The translations under genes were made by a program, and so were the position numbers. A stretch of DNA of 64,000 bases, from the NCBI GenBank assembly GCA_963810905.1, contig CAWEPG010000005.1, forward strand, positions 1 through 64,000, written 5' to 3'. The DNA is from CAWBAT01 sp963810905. Lineage in GTDB: Bacteria > Acidobacteriota > Terriglobia > Versatilivoradales > Versatilivoraceae. The notes under the pieces were generated by a model, which saw nothing but the letters and a program-made list of their open reading frames with translations, searched no databases and had not been told where the DNA came from. Of the stretch, positions 36,506 through 45,977 are shown piece after piece (within the stretch, counting starts at the first letter, position 1; each line of letters starts with the position of its first letter).

Positions 36506-38723
36506 TTATTTTAAATTCCAACCAGATCCCGATTCGTTTCGTGGTCCAATTTTTCTGGTTTCAATTGGAACAAAACCGAGCTTGAATGCCGGAGAATCCT
36601 TTTTCAATCGATAATCATCTTTGACCAGATCAACGAAGAGCGGGTCACCGATTACAGAATCCCTGTCATAACCTTGCTTTTGCCATACAGGCAGAGTGGA
36701 GGTCTTCAATAGGTTTGCCACGTCACGCGTGTATTGAATCAGGTATTGCCCACTTCCTTTCTGAAAATAGAGATTTTCTTTGGATTTCAGCAACGTGCGA
36801 TCAGTCCAACCGGAATCGAGAGTATAGAGAATTGCGGAAGGATCGTTCTGAAAGAAGATGTTGTGCACGAGATAGTTTCCCGTCATGAATCCCTCCATCG
36901 CCTTGTAAAAACCCTTTCCTTGGACAAGCGTTACTAAGTCCTGAAAGCGCACGTTGGTCCGGCAATCTACAAAAACATTATTTTCAATGAAATTATTTTT
37001 TTCCGCATGCACGAGAACGCCGGTTTGGGCACGCGCGATGATGTTCCCGTAAATCAATAAATCGCACTGCTGAATCCCGATTCTTTTCCCACCTTCCCGT
37101 TTGCTGCCTGGAAGCTGAAGGTGTCGAGGACCATGTTGTACCGGATGATATGCCCATCTCTTTCAGCGTCTTTCTCGGCGATTTCCTCCATCCACATATT
37201 GATGGCGGCAGTATCCGCAATTTCCTGGCAAGCATGACGAATCAGGTTGTATTCCACGATGTTCCGCCCTGATGGGTTGTTCCCCAGGTTGACCGCATGA
37301 TGGGGAACGAATTCAATTCGGTTATGACTGATGATGTTTCCGTCGCTCATCCCGGCGAAAACTCCGGCCACATATTTGTTCAACACCCCAACATGGTGAA
37401 TGTAATTATCAGAAATTTCATTAAACAGCGGATGCATCAATTTTGAGCCAAGCAGGCAGACGCCATTGGCACCAGGGGAACTAATCTCATTCTCTCGGAC
37501 CACATTGCGATAGTTGTGGGCCTCCAGGTAAATGGCATTGCATCCGACCGCGTCAAAATGGTTGTGCTGAATCGTACAATTCTCGGCTCCCTTCATGTGG
37601 AGGGCATCGCCGCCATACTGAAGGCCCGGTCGAGGAAACATCGGCCCTGCGCCTTCAACTCCCTCATGATGATAGTTGTCACCATCTTTCGTCTCAGTGA
37701 GATGTGAATCCGGAGAATTGCAGCCATGAAGTCCCTAGAATATCTACCAGACAATCCAAGGCCGGCAGCACGATTTCGTCCGAGGTATTCAGACTTCCGG
37801 CAGGAGGCCAGAAATAGAGCATCCCATCCTCCGAGTCCAGGCACCATTCTCCAGGTTGGTCCAGCTCTTCCAATAGATTTTCCAGGTAGAAAGCGTTACC
37901 GGGGGAAAACGGAACTGGGAGGTAATACCATGGCGCCAGGTCAAACTGCATCCCTGGACGGACGAGGGTAATCGAATCGTCATGTTCATTGACCGACTGA
38001 ATCGGCACGGTACTCCTCCAGGAACCCCACCCACCTTGGTAGAAAACTACTTCCCCTTCAGTTGGCTTAGCCCAGTGATGCAGGAAACTGCCTGACTTAT
38101 ATCTGAATACAGTACTGCTCTCTTTTTCAGCGGGTCCTTCGACGAAGGCCCAGCCTTCATACATGGGGTCACTTGGGTCTAGGTTGGGAGTCCTCGCCCG
38201 GATCTGCCGTTGGCCATTCAAGAAGAGTTGCCGAGACTTCCATTTTCCACCTCTCGCGTCTGGCACCGATGCCTGAATAATTTTCCCCTGGTATGACCTC
38301 CAGCCCGTGACTTTTCGTGCTCCGCTCAGAATTGGCTTCTCCCCTGGATAAGCTTGATAATGAGATCGGGAACTCGCTGGTCCCCGAATCTTGGGCGGTA
38401 AATACGATTGTGTGGTCCTGGAAATATTTGCCGCCTCGGACCAATACGGTCGCAGATTCCTTGAGCCCTTCTTCCAATTTCAGTTTCCGGATGACGTCCC
38501 GGGCTCTTTCCAGGGTGGCAAAAGGACCATCACTATTGGCTGCATCCGGCACTGCAAGTGTTCCGGACCAGCGGTCATTACCGCTCGGCGAGACGTACCA
38601 TGTCAATGCTAAAGCTGGCTTGGTTTTTGCAGCGAGAAAACTGAGAATACAGAAAAAGGGGATTATGAATTTGTAAACGAGTCTCTTTTGATTCAACACG
38701 AACCTCCAAAGAAAGTCGCACAC
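36506..38723 (-). pseudogene. Right-handed parallel beta-helix protein gene, multiply disrupted
   Basis: Four overlapping or adjacent frames in order form one beta-helix protein with an N-terminal signal peptide. The first frame (38723-38169) has the leader and GNDRWSGTLAVP. The second (38266-37694) ends in SWLQFSGFTSH. The third (37641-37054) holds helix coils such as DGNIISHNRIEF and NIVEYNLIRHACQEI. The fourth (37057-36506) begins IYGNIIARAQTGV. Joins near 38200, 37690 and 37055 each need a frame change, and the last also lacks expected residues between AIY and IYGN. Such proteins are often pectate-lyase-like glycosidases or polysaccharide binders. Several lesions indicate decay rather than one assembly indel. 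Confidence 0.7.
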
Positions 38724-38738
38724 AGTCTTATTGGTAGG

Positions 38739-41327
38739 CTATTTGATTTGCTTATAAATCAAAATCGCCGCCGCTGGTTTTTCCTTCAGCCTCACTAGCA
38801 AGCCACTTTCCATAAGCTCCTGGCCGGTCATTTCGAAAGGGGTGGTCTCATCTAGGTTCGTGATCGCGTACCGTGCCGCAGATTCCAGTCCACGAAGTTT
38901 GAATCGAGCTGACTCATACGGGCTTGCGGGTCGCCGGAAAGCCTGCACCATTCCTTCTCCCCGGTGGAAGTCGTCGAATTGCCAAGCTATCCAATCTTCC
39001 GTTGAAGTGCTGTAGCTCGTGATTGGATAGAAATCGCCTTCATAAAATTCAGAAACTTGCCGCCACTGGGAAATAAAGCGGCGAAGTTGTGACGGATCCA
39101 CCTCCTGGCGACTTGGATCCCATGCCGTCACGATCGCAGGGGCCATCTGGCTACGAAATGTATAGGCATCAAACGAATTAATCCCGGTTCCAAAGTACGG
39201 GATCCACAGCGCGATGCCATAAGTGAGTTGTTGCATGCCGGCTGGTTCATAGGCGTAGTCACTTCGCCAGAGCGGCACAGCTCTTCGCAAGGTCTCAAGA
39301 TCATTGCGCCGTCCGCCCGAAGCACAGGTATCAATGAGAAGATTCGGGTGGCGGCGGCGCAGTTCATCCCAATAGTCCAGGTACCCCGTGACATGTTTGA
39401 TTTCTGTGATGCCTTGCCGGTCTTCAGCATCGTTCTCCTGCCAATATGGAAGGGGATCAAAGTTGAAATCCTGCCGATAAAGATCGATCCCTTGTTCAAT
39501 GATCAATTTGTCAACGTGATTCACCAGCCACTTCCAGGCCTCAGGATTACCCAAATTCAAGAGTCTGTTTCCACCGCTTCGTCCAAGCAGCCACTCCGGA
39601 TGTGTTTCAAAAATCCAGGTACCCGGTGTTACCCGCTCCGGCTCAAACCATACGATGATCTTTATTCCTTTTTCGTGGGCATGTGCAGTGATGGGTTGGA
39701 ATCCACGCGGAAATCGCCTCGGATCCAACTCCCAGGTGCCGACGTTCCACCACGCGTCTTTGAACGAATACCATCCGGCATCCATCCACCAATAATCGAT
39801 ATTCAATCCTGCCGCGAGGTAACGATCGATGAAAGCGATCTGATTCTGTTCCGAGGCCCCTTGCATCTCAATGTCCTGGCGGCCACTGCTTGCTGCCCAT
39901 TGCGGCGGTGGCAATTTTCCACCAGGGCGAGGCAGATTATGAGCGTTCATCCATCGTCGCCAAATGTTCTGCCCGTTAATCCAGTCGCCCTTCCAGAACA
40001 GCAAGGCCACCAGGGGACTGCGAACCTCCTCACCGGGCAGTAACTTGAAATGAGTCAACTCTTGACCGGCCCTCACTCGCAAGCCAGTCCCTTCGTCCCG
40101 CGTAAATTGTGCAGCCCACTGCCCCGGCCATCCCAAGCCGATGATCACTCCTTGGCCTGACCATTGCAGATTAAAGTAGCAGAGGTCGCTGTTCGTTGGT
40201 CGCCCTCCAGCTGCGCTAATCCGTTTTTCGGCTTTCTGTTCAAGTTTGGTTTCCAAGGGTTGGTAGTCCGTCGGGGAATTGGGTGTTCCACGACTGTGGT
40301 GTAATACAAATTCCTCATTCATATCCCGCTCAATTCGGGAATCCAGCGCTAAAATGTTCTCAAGTAAAGGGGTCGTGGACGCACTGTTATTTTTGAAATA
40401 GACTGTCCATTCAACCACGGGGAAGTCTTCATAAGCGATTCCTACGCAGCGAACGACTAAGCCGGTCTTCGGATCCGTATAGGTGAGTGTATGTTCAACA
40501 CGGAAGTTGTCCAGATGACGCACACTTCTTTTGAGTTCCCAGATTTTCAGCAGCTCTGTCGAAGGTTGGCCCTCGTATCGAAACGAGAAAGGAACTTGAG
40601 AAGTAAAAGGCTCTGGAAGGGGCGACACAGGAAGGTCCTTAAGTTTGATGGTGTTCCCGTTTGTAAGAACGACCTGCGCTTCAGCCCAATCCGCTTGGTT
40701 GAAGTCATTTCCAAAGACAATGCCATCGCCCGCATCCGTCAGCCGGAGCGCAAATTCAGTAGCCCCGCTAAGATCAACCTGAACAGGGACTCCCGCTACC
40801 CCCTCCCGAAGAACGGGGGTCCGGAACTTCTCTTCTCCGCCTACTTCAACCGATGCGATCAGGCTGCCTCGACCTTCGTTGGCGTAATAACCGACATCAT
40901 TGCTGTCGAGCCCAACGACGGCATGAAACGCTTTGCCCGCGCTCGGTAAGTGTACGTCCACTTTGCCTATGGAAGGACAATGTAGCCCGTGCGAGTAGAC
41001 TTTGTCCCTGATGCGAAGTGGGTGGCCTGCAATACTGTCACGTTGAACCGAACCGCTCTTCAAATAAACAGTCAAATAGGCCTGGGCTGGCTCGGGTTCT
41101 GGTTGTCCTGAGAATTTCGCGGCTACCCATCTCTTAGCGGTAGACATTTCGTCCTTACTGGGAGACCTCGCATAGGCAAAGAAAGCATTAAGACTTACAA
41201 ATACAAAAATGTAAAACAGAAGCAATAGTGAACACAACGTCGCTCGGCTTCTCAGGAGTCTAATCCCTAGGGTTAGACCTGAAGCCATGCCTTGCGGACA
41301 GTACGGAGTTCTTTCGTGCGAGATCAT
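38739..41327 (-). CDS. GH36-type alpha-galactosidase with NPCBM domain
   Basis: An 862-residue exported glycosidase with a hydrophobic leader near residues 32-50. An NPCBM-type carbohydrate-binding region follows (RDKVYSHGLHCPSIG, then AVVGLDSNDVGYYANEG). The galactosidase barrel has the nucleophile motif DLYRQDFNFDP and the acid/base motif DTCASGGRRNDLE, plus the WFEPERVTPGT strand. It starts 4 bases inside the stop of the upstream homologue (ATGA overlap), so translation is coupled. Together the two enzymes probably release alpha-galactosyl or related residues in the periplasm. The substrate may differ from raffinose; the annotation rests on the motifs. Confidence 0.83.
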   Translation of the reverse strand: MISHERTPYCPQGMASGLTLGIRLLRSRATLCSLLLLFYIFVFVSLNAFFAYARSPSKDEMSTAKRWVAAKFSGQPEPEPAQAYLTVYLKSGSVQRDSIAGHPLRIRDKVYSHGLHCPSIGKVDVHLPSAGKAFHAVVGLDSNDVGYYANEGRGSLIASVEVGGEEKFRTPVLREGVAGVPVQVDLSGATEFALRLTDAGDGIVFGNDFNQADWAEAQVVLTNGNTIKLKDLPVSPLPEPFTSQVPFSFRYEGQPSTELLKIWELKRSVRHLDNFRVEHTLTYTDPKTGLVVRCVGIAYEDFPVVEWTVYFKNNSASTTPLLENILALDSRIERDMNEEFVLHHSRGTPNSPTDYQPLETKLEQKAEKRISAAGGRPTNSDLCYFNLQWSGQGVIIGLGWPGQWAAQFTRDEGTGLRVRAGQELTHFKLLPGEEVRSPLVALLFWKGDWINGQNIWRRWMNAHNLPRPGGKLPPPQWAASSGRQDIEMQGASEQNQIAFIDRYLAAGLNIDYWWMDAGWYSFKDAWWNVGTWELDPRRFPRGFQPITAHAHEKGIKIIVWFEPERVTPGTWIFETHPEWLLGRSGGNRLLNLGNPEAWKWLVNHVDKLIIEQGIDLYRQDFNFDPLPYWQENDAEDRQGITEIKHVTGYLDYWDELRRRHPNLLIDTCASGGRRNDLETLRRAVPLWRSDYAYEPAGMQQLTYGIALWIPYFGTGINSFDAYTFRSQMAPAIVTAWDPSRQEVDPSQLRRFISQWRQVSEFYEGDFYPITSYSTSTEDWIAWQFDDFHRGEGMVQAFRRPASPYESARFKLRGLESAARYAITNLDETTPFEMTGQELMESGLLVRLKEKPAAAILIYKQIK

Positions 41328-43507
41328 TTTTTCACAGCCTCACAGTGAACTTCTAAGATCTCCACCTTGCTGTTAGCCGGCAGAGTTACCATGATGCCTC
41401 GCCGGAGATCAGAACCGGAGTATGTGACCGAAGGCCGGCTTGTCAAGATGGATCGAAAACGGAACTTGCCGTCCGGATAAGCAGGGAGCTTCAATGCCAC
41501 ATGGTTTATCCCAGAGTCGTTCTTAAATAGTGCAAATAGTCCTTCGCCCCGCCTGCTCAGCCGCGCAAAACCATCCCAGGCCACGGGGGAAGGCTGACGC
41601 CATTCACCTAGAGGCCAAAAACTCTCCCACAGTGGAACGTTGCTACGGAGCTTTTTGAACCAGAGGATTTTCTGGTTGTACCACTCCACTAACTCGGGCG
41701 AGAGCTTCCTTAGATCACCTAGGAAGACAGGGCCTGAGCCAATCAATGTGGCGAAATGTTCTTCTGGCGTAGGCGTCGTCGCGCGCAGGTTGCCGATAAG
41801 CATGGTTTCTACCGGAATCGATAGAGCACGGTGGTACAGCAATGTGCGTGCCTGTCGTGGACCCGAGGATGTTTCCGAAGCGTCCGTAACGTTGCTCAAC
41901 CAATCGAGATCCCCCGCTGCGAGAAGACCATAGTCAATGACGTGTTTTTGACCCCACAATTCAAATGTTAGATCCAGCAGAACCTCGGGGTGTTCGCGGT
42001 AAATGGCGTCGGTGACGTACTGGATGCCCTCATAGATCCGGCCAAGCGACTCGGCCCAGGTCTGGTGATCGTGTCCCTTGGCGTAGCACCCGGGTTCGAG
42101 GCCGTAAGCATTGAAGACGGTGGTCAAATCGACCTTGACATAATCCAGGCGGTGATTAGCGATCAGCGTATTGATGCGTCGTGCCGCGGCCTCCCTGTAT
42201 CCGGAACCAAGGCACATGACCACAAAGTTATCGCTGGGAAACTCTTGCGCTTTCTCGTTTCCATGGGCGTCTCGAATGACCCATTCCGGATGATCACGAT
42301 AATCGCTTCCCAGCTTACTCGTGACCGCCAGCGGAACCCACATCCCCAGGCGCATGCCACTCTTCTCTAGCCGGGTCTCAATCTCCCCCATCCCGCCTGG
42401 AAATTTCTTGGGGCTGATCTGACCATTTTCATAGGTATCGCTCCAGCCCGTGTCCAGCGCAAAAACGTCAAAACCCATGCGGGATGCAATGGGGATCAAT
42501 TCACGAACAATGGCTTCATTGTAATCCTGAAAAAAAGGCTCCCACGTGTTGTATATCCAGCGCGGACGATAGGTCGAGCCTTTCTTCGTTAAAATCTGCG
42601 AAGTGTAATACGGTACAACCCAACGCGGGTCGGAGAAACCGTGTCCTTCTTGAAACAATGCAATTCCACTCTTGGCGCTCGTGAAGGTTTCACCCGGCTG
42701 GATTGTGCGTTCAAAAGGGAAAATATCGGTATCATACAGGACGCGGATGCCCTCGGCCCAACCGTTTGTTTCCGTGCGCTTCATCCAGCCCGGAGCCTCA
42801 TTCATCACCAGGAACCCTTCGCGTGTCCGAGGATTAACGACAACAATCGCCGGGTCTTCAGCCCGCCCGGTGAAAAAGCTCTCGCGCGGCATGATACCGT
42901 AGTAGGCGGAGAGGAGTTGCTCGCTCGGCAAAGCGGCTTCCAGCGGAACGGCTTCAAAAGCACAGTTCGAGAGAGACACCGATCGTTCTCCACGGTTTGT
43001 CACGGCAATCCATTTGCGGATGACCGGATGGCCGGGATAAACCGCGTAAAAAACCGAAACTTCAAGTGGTTTCGGCCTCGCCAACAATTTTACTTCGAGC
43101 ACTGTCCCATCTCCTTCGATTTTGCGAGGTGATTCCGCGCGGAGCAGGTTAAAAACGGGGCTTGCTCCGGTATATAATTGGCCGTCCACCTGAAAAGAGA
43201 ATTCAGCGGCGAACAGGTAACGGTTGGGTGTCTCCTGGGTGGGGGTCTTCAGGAACTGAGTCCCTGTTACTTTCTGCAACCAACTTGTTGTTTCAAGACC
43301 GTGCTCATTTGAAAAGCGCAATTTGCGCTCCACGAGTGCGTTCCCGATCGACCAGTTCCTGCCGTCCATTTCGGACCGAATGTAGACCGCATCCATTTCG
43401 GCGGGGCGTGGCGCTGTGATCGCGTCACTGGTCCAGACGAGAATTGAGAAGAAAGCGCATGCAATCGTAAACAATGGAAATGCCCACATGGATGAGAAGC
43501 TCCGCAC
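41324..43507 (-). CDS. GH36-like alpha-galactosidase, exported
   Basis: A 727-residue enzyme with a signal peptide (MRSFSSMWAFPLFTIACAF). The N-terminal beta-supersandwich (residues 60-300) leads to a TIM barrel with the nucleophile motif YVKVDLTTVF and the acid region LLDLTFELWGQKHVIDYG; DTGWSDTYENG is typical of this group. It overlaps the next gene by 4 bases. The two proteins are not close copies: only the second has an NPCBM module. They may act on different linkages. Confidence 0.78.
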   Translation of the reverse strand: MRSFSSMWAFPLFTIACAFFSILVWTSDAITAPRPAEMDAVYIRSEMDGRNWSIGNALVERKLRFSNEHGLETTSWLQKVTGTQFLKTPTQETPNRYLFAAEFSFQVDGQLYTGASPVFNLLRAESPRKIEGDGTVLEVKLLARPKPLEVSVFYAVYPGHPVIRKWIAVTNRGERSVSLSNCAFEAVPLEAALPSEQLLSAYYGIMPRESFFTGRAEDPAIVVVNPRTREGFLVMNEAPGWMKRTETNGWAEGIRVLYDTDIFPFERTIQPGETFTSAKSGIALFQEGHGFSDPRWVVPYYTSQILTKKGSTYRPRWIYNTWEPFFQDYNEAIVRELIPIASRMGFDVFALDTGWSDTYENGQISPKKFPGGMGEIETRLEKSGMRLGMWVPLAVTSKLGSDYRDHPEWVIRDAHGNEKAQEFPSDNFVVMCLGSGYREAAARRINTLIANHRLDYVKVDLTTVFNAYGLEPGCYAKGHDHQTWAESLGRIYEGIQYVTDAIYREHPEVLLDLTFELWGQKHVIDYGLLAAGDLDWLSNVTDASETSSGPRQARTLLYHRALSIPVETMLIGNLRATTPTPEEHFATLIGSGPVFLGDLRKLSPELVEWYNQKILWFKKLRSNVPLWESFWPLGEWRQPSPVAWDGFARLSRRGEGLFALFKNDSGINHVALKLPAYPDGKFRFRSILTSRPSVTYSGSDLRRGIMVTLPANSKVEILEVHCEAVKK

Positions 43508-43614
43508 TCGATCGAACGGACCTTTCAGAGTGATCCCGTAGGTATGAACTACTTGGGTGTGTTATTCGGAATACACCGTGCGCTGATAGCTGTACAGCCG
43601 GGAAACGATCCGGA

Positions 43615-43944
43615 TTAGATGAGTCGCGACCGTATAGAATCCCGCAGGGAGGATTTCAGAATTCCTGCGTCATCTTTTCTCGCACCTCCTCTTGCATGTT
43701 CTGCATTCAGTGCTTCAGGTTTTTCTGGCGACTGCAGATTTGTCATGGCCGGCTTTTCCATCGTGGCCCATATTGTGGCAAAGATGATGTAGGAAATAGA
43801 GCCCAGCAAAAATAACAGTTTGTAGTTCGCCATGCTCGTCTTTCCCAGGAAGACCAGCACTGCCGAGGCAAGACAAAAGATCAGGCTGGCAATTGAAATG
43901 AGTAAGCAGGTGAGTTTCAACACAGTGTTGGATCCTTTCTTCAT
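43615..43944 (-). CDS. Small membrane protein coupled to the NCS1-like permease
   Basis: A 109-residue protein starting at ATG 43944 (MKKGSNTVLKLTCLLISIAS). Its start codon overlaps the permease stop as ATGA, which indicates coupled translation. Two hydrophobic helices (about residues 8-30 and 41-60) are followed by a soluble tail. Proteins of this type often pair with transporters as a small subunit or a regulator. A longer upstream reading of the same frame runs antiparallel into the permease gene and is not used. The family is not recognised. Confidence 0.65.
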   Translation of the reverse strand: MKKGSNTVLKLTCLLISIASLIFCLASAVLVFLGKTSMANYKLLFLLGSISYIIFATIWATMEKPAMTNLQSPEKPEALNAEHARGGARKDDAGILKSSLRDSIRSRLI

Positions 43945-45335
43945 GAGAGCGCTGAATTGAGGTTTGAAATGCGTTTTCGCTTGAGCACCATTTCGATAGC
44001 AATATAGGAACCAAGCGCTATCACATAGCCGGGAAGCCAACGAAAGAACAAATGCAGCGGCATTAGGGCACAAGCCACCAAAGTCCCAACCCACACCAGG
44101 AGCGCAGACCAGCGAATCGAGAATCCGTACTTTTCTGCGACATATTGTTCCAGCCCAAGTTTGGGGAAAATCCAGTGCTCTGCAAAAACAATAGCGCCCA
44201 CAGGCATGAGCACCAAACCGTAAAGAGCGACAAAGTCCAATAGCTTCAAAAAAAAGACCGGGAAACAGGCCAGGATTGTGGTGATGAGACCGGCAAGCAA
44301 TGTGACTTTCCAGCGTTCCCAACTTGGGATGATACACTGGAAGGCCATCCCTGCACGGTAAAGAGTCGGATTAGCTGTTGTCCACCCTGCGAGGAGGACT
44401 GCGGCGGCTCCGGATATCCCTAGAGCCTCGACTGCCATCAGGCCAGGATTCATTTCACGGTTTACAGCCACAACTAGTACACCCGAACAAATCCAGGCTA
44501 AATAGTGTCCCAGATACATTCCAAATGCCGAATAGAGTCCGTAGGACCAATGCCTGGCAAACCGGAATAATGCCAAATCAGAGAGGCCCACATGCATGGC
44601 GAGATTGCAGAACCAGGCAAAAAACAAGACATGCCATAGTCCAAATTTCTCCTGGCCCACCGTCGGCACCCCAGTCCAGATTTTTGTTTGCGCGATCTGC
44701 CACAGGTTGTCCAGATTGGGATGAACGCCCAGCCTCGGTAAGGTTGCGATGGCGCCAGCCGCAAAGGCTACGAAGATCCATGGTGAACAGACCCCTCCAA
44801 ACCGGCTCAGTGTTTTGAAACCCAGGATGGCCAGAAGGGTGAAGGCCATTCCGATGACGAAGGCAGTGAGGATCCATGCCACACTATGCGGTAAAACATC
44901 ATCAAGAGCCGGAGCGGGAATCCCCAAACTGATTCCGACTGCCGTAGCCGAAACAGAAATCATCGCTCCGGCAAGAATACAGAACAAGACTCCATTGGCA
45001 ATGTTGTAGATCAGAGTCAGCCCCGGACCGGCAATCCTCCGGAGGTACCAATACAAGGTGAGGCGAGTGTCCGTCGCAATGGGAGCGCAGATAAAAGTCC
45101 AAGACAAGACTGCCAGGAGATTCCCAAGGAATAATCCCAAGAACAAGTCGGTAGCTTTGACACCGTGCAAAACGAAATAGGCTCCAATCACAAACTCCGT
45201 ACCGGCCACGTGTTCTCCTGCCAGCAGTCCAGCGTAATATCGTCCCGGTTGAAACTTTTCGGGCGGGATTGGTTCCCTCTCGTATTCATAGAGATGGTCC
45301 ATCGTGTTTGCGAGCTTGGTGATTGCCCTGGCCAT
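43941..45335 (-). CDS. NCS1-like permease (cytosine/purine/allantoin type)
   Basis: A 464-residue polytopic membrane protein with about 12 helices. The N-terminus PPEKFQPGRYYAGLLAGEHVA and the GxGxNxxG-like loop ATDTRLTLYWYLRRIAGP resemble the nucleobase:cation symporter-1 family. It lies upstream of and coupled with a small membrane protein, and next to two galactosidase genes in the same orientation. It therefore may import a product of the glycan pathway (a glycoside or base) rather than a nucleobase. That assignment is inference. Confidence 0.72.
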   Translation of the reverse strand: MARAITKLANTMDHLYEYEREPIPPEKFQPGRYYAGLLAGEHVAGTEFVIGAYFVLHGVKATDLFLGLFLGNLLAVLSWTFICAPIATDTRLTLYWYLRRIAGPGLTLIYNIANGVLFCILAGAMISVSATAVGISLGIPAPALDDVLPHSVAWILTAFVIGMAFTLLAILGFKTLSRFGGVCSPWIFVAFAAGAIATLPRLGVHPNLDNLWQIAQTKIWTGVPTVGQEKFGLWHVLFFAWFCNLAMHVGLSDLALFRFARHWSYGLYSAFGMYLGHYLAWICSGVLVVAVNREMNPGLMAVEALGISGAAAVLLAGWTTANPTLYRAGMAFQCIIPSWERWKVTLLAGLITTILACFPVFFLKLLDFVALYGLVLMPVGAIVFAEHWIFPKLGLEQYVAEKYGFSIRWSALLVWVGTLVACALMPLHLFFRWLPGYVIALGSYIAIEMVLKRKRISNLNSALS

Positions 45336-45977
45336 TTTTCTCCTTTCTCTTCGAGGTATCCTGGAGCCGTGAGATCAATCGACAGAAGCTTCAGCTTCTT
45401 ACCCTGTCCTTACACACGTCAGCCATATTTGAGGATTGAGTGGAGATTGGAGGTCTTCCAAACCTGAGTTCCGCAATACGTTTTCGGCAGTCAGGATCCA
45501 TCAGAGGGAGTATTCTCCTCTTCGGGACAGAGTACAGATAATCTTTAGAGGAACTATACTCGCTCTGCGAGTTCCGAGTCAAAATAAGTGGCAGACTGTT
45601 CTTACTTTTCAATCCACACCATTTTTTGATAGCGTGTCAGTATAGGGGTGAGCAGGAATTTCCCTTCTTCCCCGGTGGAGAGGAGAACTTAAGTTCTCCG
45701 GAGAATTATCGATTGCTGACCGGGTCCCTTGATGCTATGTGATTCTTTTGCGCCCGGAGCCGGCCTAAGACAGGAACGGACTACTCAACAAACTTTGCAG
45801 CCGGGTCGCCCGACCCAATCGGATTCACTCCCTTCAACCACCAAGTGAGGCTGAGGTCTTATGAATGCCTCAAACTGATCCATCAGTAATATAAAATCGA
45901 ATTTCGTCTCCTCCAGAGATTATAGCGAAGGTACCCTCCGGTCGAGAAAAAGGACCTCTTCAAAAGGAGGCATTCTC
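45336..45977. other. Intergenic region between the permease and GH106-like genes
   Basis: No gene is supported. It holds divergent regulatory DNA for the permease-galactosidase operon (minus) and the rhamnosidase-like gene (plus). An imperfect inverted repeat around 45550-45575 (GGAAC, CTCGC/GCGAG, TTCC) could be an operator. I see no clear terminator. Confidence 0.35.

Noticed and set aside
43945..44337. Upstream extension of the small membrane protein to 240 residues
   Set aside because: It reads out of frame within the permease gene, and the ATGA overlap at 43944 marks the true start.
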